NCBI RefSeq assembly: GCF_008035925.1
Contig: NZ_CP036264.1
Span: forward strand, 2,019,409 to 2,083,408
Source: Stieleria maiorica
GTDB taxonomy: Bacteria; Planctomycetota; Planctomycetia; Pirellulales; Pirellulaceae
DNA: 64,000 nt
Reading direction: 5' to 3'
This document shows positions 46,334-55,104 of the stretch, piece after piece (within the stretch, counting starts at the first letter, position 1; every line of letters begins with the position of its first letter). The position numbers were made by a program, and so were the translations under genes. The notes under the pieces were generated by a model. It made no database searches. It was given only the letters and a program-made list of their open reading frames with translations, and was not told the origin of the DNA.

Positions 46334-46698
46334 TGAGTCCCGCAGGAATGCCGCCAGGGCCTTCACCGTCCTCCGCATCAGGGGCGGGGACGCCCGAAGA
46401 GCAAATGGCGAAGGCCAAGCACGGCCCTAAGATTCAAATCAGTTTGTCGTTGATGCTGTTGATGATGGTCGTGTTTGCTTTTATCTCGGCGGCGTTGTTT
46501 TATGCATCGCGAGTGCCGGCGATCCGCGAGGAATTGGGTGTGTTGTTTTATGGCGAAGCGGGTGAGCGTGGTGAAGACGTCGGACGCTTGGCACATCGGG
46601 CGTTCATCATGTTTACGTTCACCTCGCCGCTGCTGTTGGCCTGTGTGCTCTCGTTGGCGGTTTCGGCACTGAATTATTTGGGACGCAAGACGCCGTGA
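46330..46698 (+). CDS. Small membrane protein, 122 residues
   Basis: Starts at ATG 46330 within the stop of the preceding gene, with an AAGGAGG ribosome site just upstream. Two hydrophobic helices (LSLMLLMMVVFAFISAALFYA and FTSPLLLACVLSLAVSAL region) are joined by a short polar loop; the N-terminus is Pro/Gly-rich. I do not recognise a family. Tight overlaps on both sides suggest translational coupling with the membrane protein and the methyltransferase. It may form a complex with the first gene. Confidence 0.7.
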   Translation: MMSPAGMPPGPSPSSASGAGTPEEQMAKAKHGPKIQISLSLMLLMMVVFAFISAALFYASRVPAIREELGVLFYGEAGERGEDVGRLAHRAFIMFTFTSPLLLACVLSLAVSALNYLGRKTP

Positions 46699-48086
46699 GC
46701 GCGCTTGAGGGAACCCTCGATGACTCCGATGGCGCGAGTGAAGCCGATGCGGACCTTCGGCGTTCGCTTGCCGCGGCGCTCGGCACGGTCGCGATCTCCG
46801 CCGAAGAGTTTGCTGCATTTTCGGCGGCGTTGCTATCGCGTCATCGCAATGCATTGCGTTACCGCAGCGAGATCGACCGACCGGACATCTCGCTTCCCGT
46901 GCGCCCCGTCGACTGGTATTCACTCGGGTACCAGTGCACCGATCCGGATGTCAGGCCCAGCCGGACGTTGGACTATGCCGCCGGTGATTATTTCATCCAG
47001 GACGCCGGGTCGATGTTGGCCCTCGCCGCCTGCCAGGCCGACGCGGTGCCCGAACGGAACCGATTGATCTGTGACTTGTGTGCCGCACCGGGCGGTAAAT
47101 CGAGCGCGCTGTTGGAATCGATCGGCGATGGTTTTCTGCTGGCCAACGAACCGATCAAGTCTCGGATCGCGCCACTGGCATACAACCTGGCGCGAACCGG
47201 AATCGACCGATACGCGATCTCCAGCCTGGATCCCGAAGTCCTGCACACGCGACTCGGCGGCGTCTTCGATTTGGTCTTGGCCGATGTTCCTTGCAGCGGC
47301 CAGGCGCTCTTGGGCCGCGGCAAGCAAAGTCTGGCGGCGGTTTCTCCGGCCCAAATTGAACACAGCGCGCTGCGGGCCCGACGAATCCTGGCAGCGGCGA
47401 TCGGCTTGCTGCGTCCGGGCGGTCGGCTGGTACTTAGCACCTGCACGTTCGCCGAAGCGGAGAACGAATCGCAAGTGCGTTGGCTGCTGGACAAGGATGG
47501 CATGGCGCCCGAGCCGATCGATCGATTGGCCGAGTATGCGAGTGATGATTCCGGTTGCAGCTATCGATTGTGGCCGCACCGGCATCGTTGTGCGGGCAGC
47601 TTTGCCGCCTCGTTGCGATCAGACATCGGCGCCGCGGTCGCGGCCGAGCCGGCGTCGGGAAAGAAACGGAAGCGTCGCGAGAAACCGGAGCGGTTGCCCG
47701 ACGAGCTGGGGGATTGGTTTGGCACCGCGCCACAGCGTTCTCAAGTCGCCGGGGCGGTCATTCGGTGCCTGCCCGAGGACGCGCCGTCGTGGGCGGAATC
47801 GATTTCCGTCGCCGGCCCAGAACTCGCCTATCGCACCGGTCAAACCTGGAAACCGTCGCACGAGGCGTCGCTGCGCCGCTCCGGCGCGTTGCGGGGAGTG
47901 CAATCGATTGAGGTCGACGACTCCACGGCGCGGCAGTACCTGAGCGGACAACCGATCGCGTGCGGGCAGACGGGCTGGTGCGTGGTGCGCCACCGCGGTC
48001 GGCCGCTGGGTTGGGTCAAGGCGTCACGCGGGACCGGCAAGAACCATCTGCCGGTCGCGGCCAGAATGGATGTGGGCGTGGGATAG
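46695..48086 (+). CDS. NOL1/NOP2/Sun-family RNA m5C methyltransferase (RsmF/RsmB-like)
   Basis: 463 residues starting at GTG 46695, overlapping the previous stop (GTGA). Motifs of the family are present: DLCAAPGGKSSALLESIG (SAM site), LADVPCSGQALLGRG with the catalytic-type Cys, and LSTCTFAEAENESQVRW. It methylates cytidine-5 of ribosomal RNA using SAM, by covalent attack of Cys. A long C-terminal domain (residues about 310-463) resembles the RNA-binding extension of RsmF rather than the shorter RsmB. The exact target base is not determined. Confidence 0.9.
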   Translation: MSALEGTLDDSDGASEADADLRRSLAAALGTVAISAEEFAAFSAALLSRHRNALRYRSEIDRPDISLPVRPVDWYSLGYQCTDPDVRPSRTLDYAAGDYFIQDAGSMLALAACQADAVPERNRLICDLCAAPGGKSSALLESIGDGFLLANEPIKSRIAPLAYNLARTGIDRYAISSLDPEVLHTRLGGVFDLVLADVPCSGQALLGRGKQSLAAVSPAQIEHSALRARRILAAAIGLLRPGGRLVLSTCTFAEAENESQVRWLLDKDGMAPEPIDRLAEYASDDSGCSYRLWPHRHRCAGSFAASLRSDIGAAVAAEPASGKKRKRREKPERLPDELGDWFGTAPQRSQVAGAVIRCLPEDAPSWAESISVAGPELAYRTGQTWKPSHEASLRRSGALRGVQSIEVDDSTARQYLSGQPIACGQTGWCVVRHRGRPLGWVKASRGTGKNHLPVAARMDVGVG

Positions 48087-48129
48087 GTGGCTCGCGTTTT
48101 TCGCAATAGCGAGAACGAAATTCGTGTCG

Positions 48130-48208
48130 TCGCGGAAGCCGCCAAGGCTTTCGGCACCTCCTGCTGCGGCGCCGCAGCGGTGCGAAACTCTTGGCGAGTT
48201 CCGCTACT
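48130..48208. repeat. GTAGCGGAA-family inverted repeat
   Basis: CGCGGAAGCCGCCAAGGCTT and, further on, ACTCTTGGCGAGTTCCGCTAC form the arms of the family seen also at 14369, 19588 and 57190. It separates the convergent methyltransferase and folD genes. Confidence 0.7.
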
Positions 48209-48240
48209 CAAAAACCAAGGTGCGACGGACCACTGGAGCA

Positions 48241-49134
<894 letters not shown>

Positions 49135-49307
49135 GTTCGCCTCGTGTTGCGTCAGCTCGTCGCACCCCTGTTCTGTCAGGTGGCGATAGCCGATGGGTTT
49201 ACCATAGTGGGAAATGCGTTTGATCGTTATAGTTCGCGTAGATTCACCGTTCATCTGTCGCCAGGTCCCTGACCGGCGAAACGATATCACACAGGATTTT
49301 TGACTCG

Positions 49308-51020
49308 ATGTCTACCGAAGCGCCGAAGCTTAGCCCGGTCGAAAAAATCAAAGAGGCGAGCGAGTACCTTAAAGGCACCATCGACACGGAGATGGCCGCC
49401 GACACCGATCATTTCGGCAAATCCGACATCCAGTTGCTGAAATTCCATGGCACCTATCAACAAGACGACCGCGACAAGCGGGCCGAGCTGAAGAAAGCCG
49501 GCGGCGGTAAAGCGTTCGCGATGATGGTCCGCTGTCGGATTCCCGCCGGGCGGATCACCAGCGAGCAGATGCTCGCCCAGCTGGATCTGTGTGACGAACT
49601 CGGTGATTCGACGATGAAGATCACTTCGCGGCAGACGCTGCAGTTGCACGGGGTGCTCAAGAAAGACCTCCGCAAAACGATCCATCGCATCAACGAGATC
49701 GAACTGTCGACGCTGGCCGCTTGTGGCGATGTCAACCGAAACATCATGTGCTGCCCCGCCAAACGGGCCGACGGCGTTCATCAGGAAATGTTGACGCTGA
49801 CCGACGAATTGGTCACCGCCCTGGCGCCGCAAACGCCGGCCTACCACGAGCTGTGGCTGACCGATCCGGAAACCGGTGAAAAAACGCTCGAAGGCGGCGG
49901 CCCGATCGTCGAACCGCTGTACGGGCCAACCTATCTGCCGCGAAAGTTCAAGGTCGGGATCGCCCTGCCCGAGGACAACTGCATCGACATCTACACGCAA
50001 GACCTGGGGTTCTTGGCGATCGTCCGCGACGGCAAGATCATCGGCTACAACGTGCTGGTCGGCGGCGGCATGGGGACCACCCCCGCGCTCAAGAAGACCT
50101 ATCCCGCGCTGGCCAAACGGATGGCGTTCTGCACGCCCGATCAAGCGATCGAAGTCGCCAAGGCGGTCATCAAGGTCCAACGCGATCACGGCAACCGCGA
50201 AGACCGGAAGGTCGCCCGGATGAAGTATCTGGTCGACAATTGGGGCGTCGAAAAATTCCGCCGCGCGGTCGAAGAACAGTTCGGCGGCCCGCTTGCCGAT
50301 TGCGAACCCGATGACGTGACCGGCTTTGACGACCACATGGGTTGGCAAGACCAGGGCGACGGCAAATGGTCCTATGGACTGAACATCGAAAATGGGCGTC
50401 TGTATGACAACGAACACCGTCAGCTCAAAGCGATGATGCGCGAAGTGTGCCGAACCTTCGGCACCGAGTTGCGGATGACCGGGCACCAGAGCATCATCGT
50501 GACCGACATCGATCCGGCCGACAAAGACAAGTTGATCGAAATCATCCGTCGGCACAACGTCCGCACCACCGAAGAAACCAGCACGGTTCGACGTTGGTCG
50601 ATGGCCTGCGTCGCACTGCCCACCTGTGGCCTGGCGATCACCGAGAGCGAACGACGGCTGCCCAGTTTGATCGACGACCTGGAACCACCGCTGGCCAAGC
50701 TCGGTCTGGACAAGGAACGCTTCACGATCCGCGTGACCGGTTGCCCCAACGGCTGTGCCCGCCCGTACAACGCCGACTTGGCATTGGTCGGAAAGGCCAA
50801 GGACCGCTACAGCCTGTTCGCCGGCGGAGGCTGGTTGGGCAACCGACTGGCGTACCTCTACAAAGATCTGGTCCCGTCGGACCAAATCGTCGACGAGATC
50901 GTCGCCATCGCATCGGCATACAAGGCCAATCGAAACGAAAATGAATCGCTGGGCGATTTCTGTGCCCGCGTCGGACAGGAAGACCTGACCGTGATGGCCG
51001 CCGCGGCTCCCAAGCCGTAG
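49308..51020 (+). CDS. cysI: Sulfite reductase hemoprotein
   Basis: 570 residues, the family length. The 4Fe-4S/siroheme cysteines occur at C434, C440, C479 and C483 (VALPTCGLAITESERR and VTGCPNGCARPYNADLAL), the same positions as in E. coli CysI. Other landmarks are GDSTMKITSRQTLQLHGVLK, ACGDVNRNIMCCPAKR and YNVLVGGGMGTTPALKK. It reduces sulfite to sulfide with six electrons. No cysJ flavoprotein lies beside it, so the electron donor may be a ferredoxin or a separately encoded CysJ. The stop is immediately followed by a GTAGCGG stretch like the start of a dispersed repeat. Confidence 0.93.
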   Translation: MSTEAPKLSPVEKIKEASEYLKGTIDTEMAADTDHFGKSDIQLLKFHGTYQQDDRDKRAELKKAGGGKAFAMMVRCRIPAGRITSEQMLAQLDLCDELGDSTMKITSRQTLQLHGVLKKDLRKTIHRINEIELSTLAACGDVNRNIMCCPAKRADGVHQEMLTLTDELVTALAPQTPAYHELWLTDPETGEKTLEGGGPIVEPLYGPTYLPRKFKVGIALPEDNCIDIYTQDLGFLAIVRDGKIIGYNVLVGGGMGTTPALKKTYPALAKRMAFCTPDQAIEVAKAVIKVQRDHGNREDRKVARMKYLVDNWGVEKFRRAVEEQFGGPLADCEPDDVTGFDDHMGWQDQGDGKWSYGLNIENGRLYDNEHRQLKAMMREVCRTFGTELRMTGHQSIIVTDIDPADKDKLIEIIRRHNVRTTEETSTVRRWSMACVALPTCGLAITESERRLPSLIDDLEPPLAKLGLDKERFTIRVTGCPNGCARPYNADLALVGKAKDRYSLFAGGGWLGNRLAYLYKDLVPSDQIVDEIVAIASAYKANRNENESLGDFCARVGQEDLTVMAAAAPKP

Positions 51021-51131
51021 CGGTTCTTCGGGAACGCCACGCGATCTGAAAGTTGGTTAAGAGGCGGTCGGTGGAGGGGGGAACGACGTCCTTTCTAGGT
51101 CGTCCTTTCTACGTCGTCGTGCAGAGCCCCA

Positions 51132-51160
51132 CGGGCGACGGCCCGGAAGGGCCATCGTAC
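51132..51160. repeat. Dispersed GGCCCGGAAGGGCC element
   Basis: CGGGCGACGGCCCGGAAGGG followed by CCATCGTAC, the reverse of the elements at 9022-9087. It lies between cysI and the FHA gene. Confidence 0.6.
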
Positions 51161-51177
51161 ACCAGAAAAGCGATCGC

Positions 51178-51942
51178 CTACCGCACAAACAGGTTTCGCA
51201 GCGCAGCCGAGGCGGCGCTCTGGGAATCTTTGGGCCCCTTGGGGCGCAAGTGTGGCGGGATCTTCTTGGTGTCAGTCGACGGTTCGTCGTCGGATGCCTT
51301 GGCCCGCGGCTCGTCCGCCATCGTCACTTTGGTCGACTCGTCGGATTCATCAGCATCGCCCGACTGAGTGGAAGCGTCATCACGCAGCTTGTCGGCTGGT
51401 GAACTCGCGGACGTGGCAGACGTGACGTCACGCTCGGGTTCGGTCCCCGGGCGGGCTTGGATTGCCCTGTCGGCCGGGCGGGGTTTGCCGTCGCTCGGGC
51501 GATCAAGCCGCGCGGCGAGTTCGTCCAATTCGCTCAGCAGCTGGGCTGCCCCTTTGGCCCGGTCCTGCGGCACGATGCCAGGTCCGGAAAGTGTCGAAAG
51601 GTCGACCGGCCCGAAGCGATGGGGTTTCCTGGTCTGCCGGTCGCGGATCGAGATACGAAAGGTGTACTTACCGATCCGAAGCCTGTCGTGATGGGACAGT
51701 TGTCGGGGAACGTCGGGCGCGAGCGGATCGCCTCCGACGACAGTTCCATTGCGACTGTTCAGGTCCTGGACCCAAACGTTGGCGTCATCAAACACGATGC
51801 TGCAATGTTTCCGGCTGACCGATCGCGACGAAAACGTCACGTCACACTCATCGCCACGGCCGATCAGAAAGGGGGAGGTTTCAAGGTGATATCGAGTGCC
51901 CTTTCGCGAACCGTTGGTCTGAAGGAGAGTGATATTAAACAA
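51178..51942 (-). CDS. FHA-domain protein with TTG start
   Basis: 254 residues when started at TTG 51942; no ATG is in frame before the FHA domain, and a longer frame to 52290 lies opposite the ThuA gene and reads as low-complexity Pro/Ser/Cys. Residues about 10-95 hold the FHA fold: PFLIGRGDECDVTFSSRSVS, RKHCSIVFDDANVWVQDLNS and RNGTVVGG, which bind phosphothreonine peptides. The C-terminal 140 residues are acidic and low in order (ATSASSPADKLRDDASTQSG). It is likely a reader of Ser/Thr phosphorylation; a Ser/Thr kinase is encoded at 55105. Confidence 0.8.
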   Translation of the reverse strand: MFNITLLQTNGSRKGTRYHLETSPFLIGRGDECDVTFSSRSVSRKHCSIVFDDANVWVQDLNSRNGTVVGGDPLAPDVPRQLSHHDRLRIGKYTFRISIRDRQTRKPHRFGPVDLSTLSGPGIVPQDRAKGAAQLLSELDELAARLDRPSDGKPRPADRAIQARPGTEPERDVTSATSASSPADKLRDDASTQSGDADESDESTKVTMADEPRAKASDDEPSTDTKKIPPHLRPKGPKDSQSAASAALRNLFVR

Positions 51943-52111
51943 GGCGCTGCTGCCGAATCCGTTGCGACGATTCCAACACGAGTCATGTAGTCGTGAGCAT
52001 AGGGACCGGAGGTGAAGATTCGGCGAAGCAGTGCAGCGGGTTTGATGTGAATTGAATGAACTATGACGCCATGCTGGTGGGTGGCAGCCGGCCTTGAAGT
52101 GGGACCTGGGT

Positions 52112-53089
52112 TTATCGTGCAGCGGGGGCTGGCGCAGGTTGCAGGTTTTCCATTTCGTCGGTGGGAGTCGCGTCGGCGGGTAAATCCCCGAGTGCGTATT
52201 GGATGCCATCGAGCATGTGTTTGACGATCGCGGAATTGGCGAACGTGTCTTCGCGGTGACCAAAATTGGTGTAGAACACGCGGCCGTCACCCGCCTTGCG
52301 GACCCAGGAGACGGGGACCTCGCGAGGACCGTCGTTGATGCGGCTGGAAACGGCTTCCTTGCTCATATCCAGACTGACCAACACTCGCAAAACCTTCGTG
52401 CCGACATACGATTCCGGTTTGTACTGGTAGATTTCATCGGTGTGCCAGAACCCTGATCGACCGAAGGCGGCGTTGAGCACATGGCCGGGGTCATCCAACT
52501 TGAACGCCCACTTCCCTCCGGCGCCCCAGGGGTGGCCGGCGAAGGTGCCGCCGACGATCGCCAGACAGTCGGGGTGCCGGCTGAAGTTGTCGCTGGCCGC
52601 GTGGAAACCGATCAGCCCTTTGCCGCCGATGATGAAGTCCATGAAGGCATCGCGCTGTGACGGTTCGGGAAACTGCATGTGGGTGGTGTTGTTCAGCAAG
52701 ATGGCGTCATACTTGGCCAAATTCTCGGCCTGGAACACGTCATAGGTGTCGGCGAAATCGGCCTCGAACGCTTTCGACTTTTCCCCCATCACGCGGACAC
52801 ATTGGTTGGCATGTGGGATCGAGGTGTGGATGAAGCCTTCGCACCGATAGAAAACTAGAACACGACGTTTGGCCGCAGGTTTGGCTGCCGGCTCGGCTGG
52901 GACGGCGGCTTCGATTTGACGCTTGTCGTTCTCGGTCAGCGGTTTAAATCGCTCGGCCTTCTTCTGTTCCCACGGATCGGGGTCTTGGGCGGACAAGGTC
53001 TCGGCGTGGAGCGAAACGAGGCTGAACGAACCGGCAGCGATCGCGGCGATCAGAAGCGAGACAAATCGGGGACGATGTTCGGTGGGCAT
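52112..53089 (-). CDS. Secreted ThuA-domain protein
   Basis: 325 residues from ATG 53089 (an adjacent GTG at 53092 is possible). The signal peptide is hydrophobic to about residue 28 and ends near SLHAETLSAQD. The ThuA domain (about 75-300) carries RVLVFYRCEGFIHTSIPHAN, YDAILLNNTTHMQFPEPSQR, GFHAASDNFSRHPDCLAIVG and VSWVRKAGDGRVFYTNFGHR, the glutamine-amidotransferase-like fold of trehalose-utilisation proteins. It may act on disaccharide or related sugars, but the planctomycete family is not characterised. A charged linker (EQKKAERFKPLTENDKRQ) precedes the domain. Confidence 0.9.
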   Translation of the reverse strand: MPTEHRPRFVSLLIAAIAAGSFSLVSLHAETLSAQDPDPWEQKKAERFKPLTENDKRQIEAAVPAEPAAKPAAKRRVLVFYRCEGFIHTSIPHANQCVRVMGEKSKAFEADFADTYDVFQAENLAKYDAILLNNTTHMQFPEPSQRDAFMDFIIGGKGLIGFHAASDNFSRHPDCLAIVGGTFAGHPWGAGGKWAFKLDDPGHVLNAAFGRSGFWHTDEIYQYKPESYVGTKVLRVLVSLDMSKEAVSSRINDGPREVPVSWVRKAGDGRVFYTNFGHREDTFANSAIVKHMLDGIQYALGDLPADATPTDEMENLQPAPAPAAR

Positions 53090-53180
53090 CACGGACTCGG
53101 TGGGCGTAAAGGGCTATGGGGAGGGACTCGCTATTGTAGTCTCCTTTACACGGGATCGGTAAGAGTTCACCCTTGGGGCG

Positions 53181-54080
53181 ATGAGTAACACGGTGAATGA
53201 ACGATCCCACGGACCGGGCTATCGGTTGCTGGATTTTGGCCAAGGTCGCAAGCTGGAATCGTTCGGCGGTCGGCTGCTGGACCGTCCCTGTCCGGCAGCC
53301 GACGATCGCCGGAAACAGCGACCTGATCTGTGGAAGGACGTCGATTCCAGGTTTGACCCGCAGCGCCGTCGTTGGACACATCACACTGCGTGGAGCGACG
53401 ACCTGCAGGTCGAGTTTGCGGGGATCCGAATGCCGATCGCCCCGACGCCGTTCGGACACGTCGGCGTGTTCCCCGAACAGCTGCCCAATTGGCGTTGGCT
53501 GCGTGAGACCGCCCCCAAAGCCGGCGGCCAGGCGAGTGGGTTGAACCTGTTCGCCTACACCGGCGCAAGCTCGATCGCGATGGCGCTCGAGGGGATGAAG
53601 GTCGCCCACGTGGATGCTGCAAAACCCAACGTCGCGTCGGCGCGAACGGTCGCCGGGCTGAACGGATTGGCCGAGCACCCGATCCGTTACCTGGTCGATG
53701 ACGCGGCCAAATTTGTCGCCCGCGAGGTCCGCCGCGGCAACCGGTACCACACGATTGTGATGGATCCCCCCGCCTACGGACACGGGCCTTCGGGCAAAGC
53801 ATGGAGGCTGGAGCGTGACCTCTGGCCGCTGGTCGATGATTGTCTGTCGCTGCTGTCGCCGAGCGGATTTCGGCTGCTGATCACCGGCCATTCACCGCAA
53901 GTCGCGGCCTCCGACGTGGTAGACTATTTAAGGGCAACGCTGTCGGAAAAGCTTGCCGTTCCGGTCCGTCAGTTCGATTCGTTGGTCGACCAAGGACGTT
54001 TAACGCTGAACGATCTGGGGAATCGGAAACTCGACGCAGGCTTTTTTGTTCGAGTCACCTTCCAATCTAACGTTGCATGA
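53181..54080 (+). CDS. Class I SAM-dependent rRNA methyltransferase, RlmI/RlmK-like
   Basis: 299 residues. The SAM site LNLFAYTGASSIAMALEG near residue 120 and the NPPY-like VMDPPAYGHGPSGKAWR near 192 identify an RlmI/RlmK-type class I methyltransferase. The PUA domain of full-length RlmI is not seen; the N-terminus (PGYRLLDFGQGRKLESFGG) instead resembles the RlmK/YccW-related short forms that carry LLDFGQGRKLE. It starts at ATG 53181; larE follows after 10 bases on the same strand, a probable operon. Confidence 0.85.
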   Translation: MSNTVNERSHGPGYRLLDFGQGRKLESFGGRLLDRPCPAADDRRKQRPDLWKDVDSRFDPQRRRWTHHTAWSDDLQVEFAGIRMPIAPTPFGHVGVFPEQLPNWRWLRETAPKAGGQASGLNLFAYTGASSIAMALEGMKVAHVDAAKPNVASARTVAGLNGLAEHPIRYLVDDAAKFVAREVRRGNRYHTIVMDPPAYGHGPSGKAWRLERDLWPLVDDCLSLLSPSGFRLLITGHSPQVAASDVVDYLRATLSEKLAVPVRQFDSLVDQGRLTLNDLGNRKLDAGFFVRVTFQSNVA

Positions 54081-54090
54081 CGAACACCGT

Positions 54091-55029
54091 ATGACGATCG
54101 ATTCATCCACTTCCCAGCGAGCCGACCTGTCACTCGGATCCGCGGTGAGTTCCCGTCCGACTGCGCAGTCGGAACTGGAATCGATGCCGGTGGAATCGCG
54201 GGCTGCAGAGTTGATTGAGTGGTTCCGGGGCCGCGGTGTGATCGCGGTGGCGTTCTCCGGCGGCGTGGACAGCAGCGTGGTGTTGGCCGCCGCACTCGCC
54301 AGTGCGGCCGATTCGGTCACGGCGGTCACGGCGGTCTCGCCCAGTGTGGCTCGCTGGCAAATCGAATTGGCCGAATCGATCGCCACACATTTGGGCGCCG
54401 ACCATCGATTGATCGAGACCGACGAGGTGTCGTTGCCGCAGTACAGCGTCAATGACGCGTCTCGCTGTTTTCACTGCAAGAGCACGCTTTACCAGACGCT
54501 CGACCGCTTGTGCCAAAGTCCGGACTTGGATTCCGCAACGATCGTGTCGGGCACCAATGCCGACGATTTGGGGGACTATCGACCGGGCATCGCCGCCGGC
54601 GACCGCGCGGGGGTGTTGAAACCGTTGGCGGAATTGGGGATCGATAAATCCGGCGTGCGGGCGTTGGCGCGGCACTTCGGATTGCCCAACGCATCCTTGC
54701 CCGCTTCGCCTTGCTTGGCCAGCCGAATCGCGTATGGCGTCCGTGTCACGCCGGAGCGATTGGGCCAGGTGGAACAGGCCGAAGAGCTGCTGCGTGCGAT
54801 GGGATTGGCAAACGTACGCGTCCGCTATCACGAGGGCGGGTTGGCACGCATCGAAGTGCCGGCTGACCAGATCAGCAAACTCGCCGACGCCCCGGTGCGT
54901 ACCAAGTTGTCGCAGCGGTTGACCGAAATCGGTTTCCGCTATGTCACTTTGGACCTGCAAGGCTTTGCCAGTGGCAGCATGAATCGGCAACTCGTCTCCC
55001 TGGGCGGTCCGACCGACACGGTGGCGTAA
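54091..55029 (+). CDS. larE: ATP-dependent sacrificial sulfur transferase LarE
   Basis: 312 residues from ATG 54091; the frame can be extended to 54046 but overlaps the previous gene's last codons. The PP-loop AFSGGVDSSVVLAAAL lies near residues 52-67, and SPCLASRIAYG with C208 matches the sulfur-donor Cys. LarE adenylates nicotinic acid-derived pyridinium biscarboxylate mononucleotide and gives its Cys sulfur to build the nickel-pincer cofactor of lactate racemase. No larB, larC or larA is in the window, so the function may rely on distant genes or on a related sulfur-transfer role. Confidence 0.93.
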   Translation: MTIDSSTSQRADLSLGSAVSSRPTAQSELESMPVESRAAELIEWFRGRGVIAVAFSGGVDSSVVLAAALASAADSVTAVTAVSPSVARWQIELAESIATHLGADHRLIETDEVSLPQYSVNDASRCFHCKSTLYQTLDRLCQSPDLDSATIVSGTNADDLGDYRPGIAAGDRAGVLKPLAELGIDKSGVRALARHFGLPNASLPASPCLASRIAYGVRVTPERLGQVEQAEELLRAMGLANVRVRYHEGGLARIEVPADQISKLADAPVRTKLSQRLTEIGFRYVTLDLQGFASGSMNRQLVSLGGPTDTVA

Positions 55030-55104
55030 ATCAGGACGCCACGCGATCCCACCCCACCCGATCCCAACGAGCGGACCACTCCGACCGCGACTTCGAGAGA
55101 CTTC

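Noticed and set aside
49287-50885. 532-residue ORF opposite cysI
   Set aside because: cysI has all four Fe-S cysteines and family length on the plus strand.
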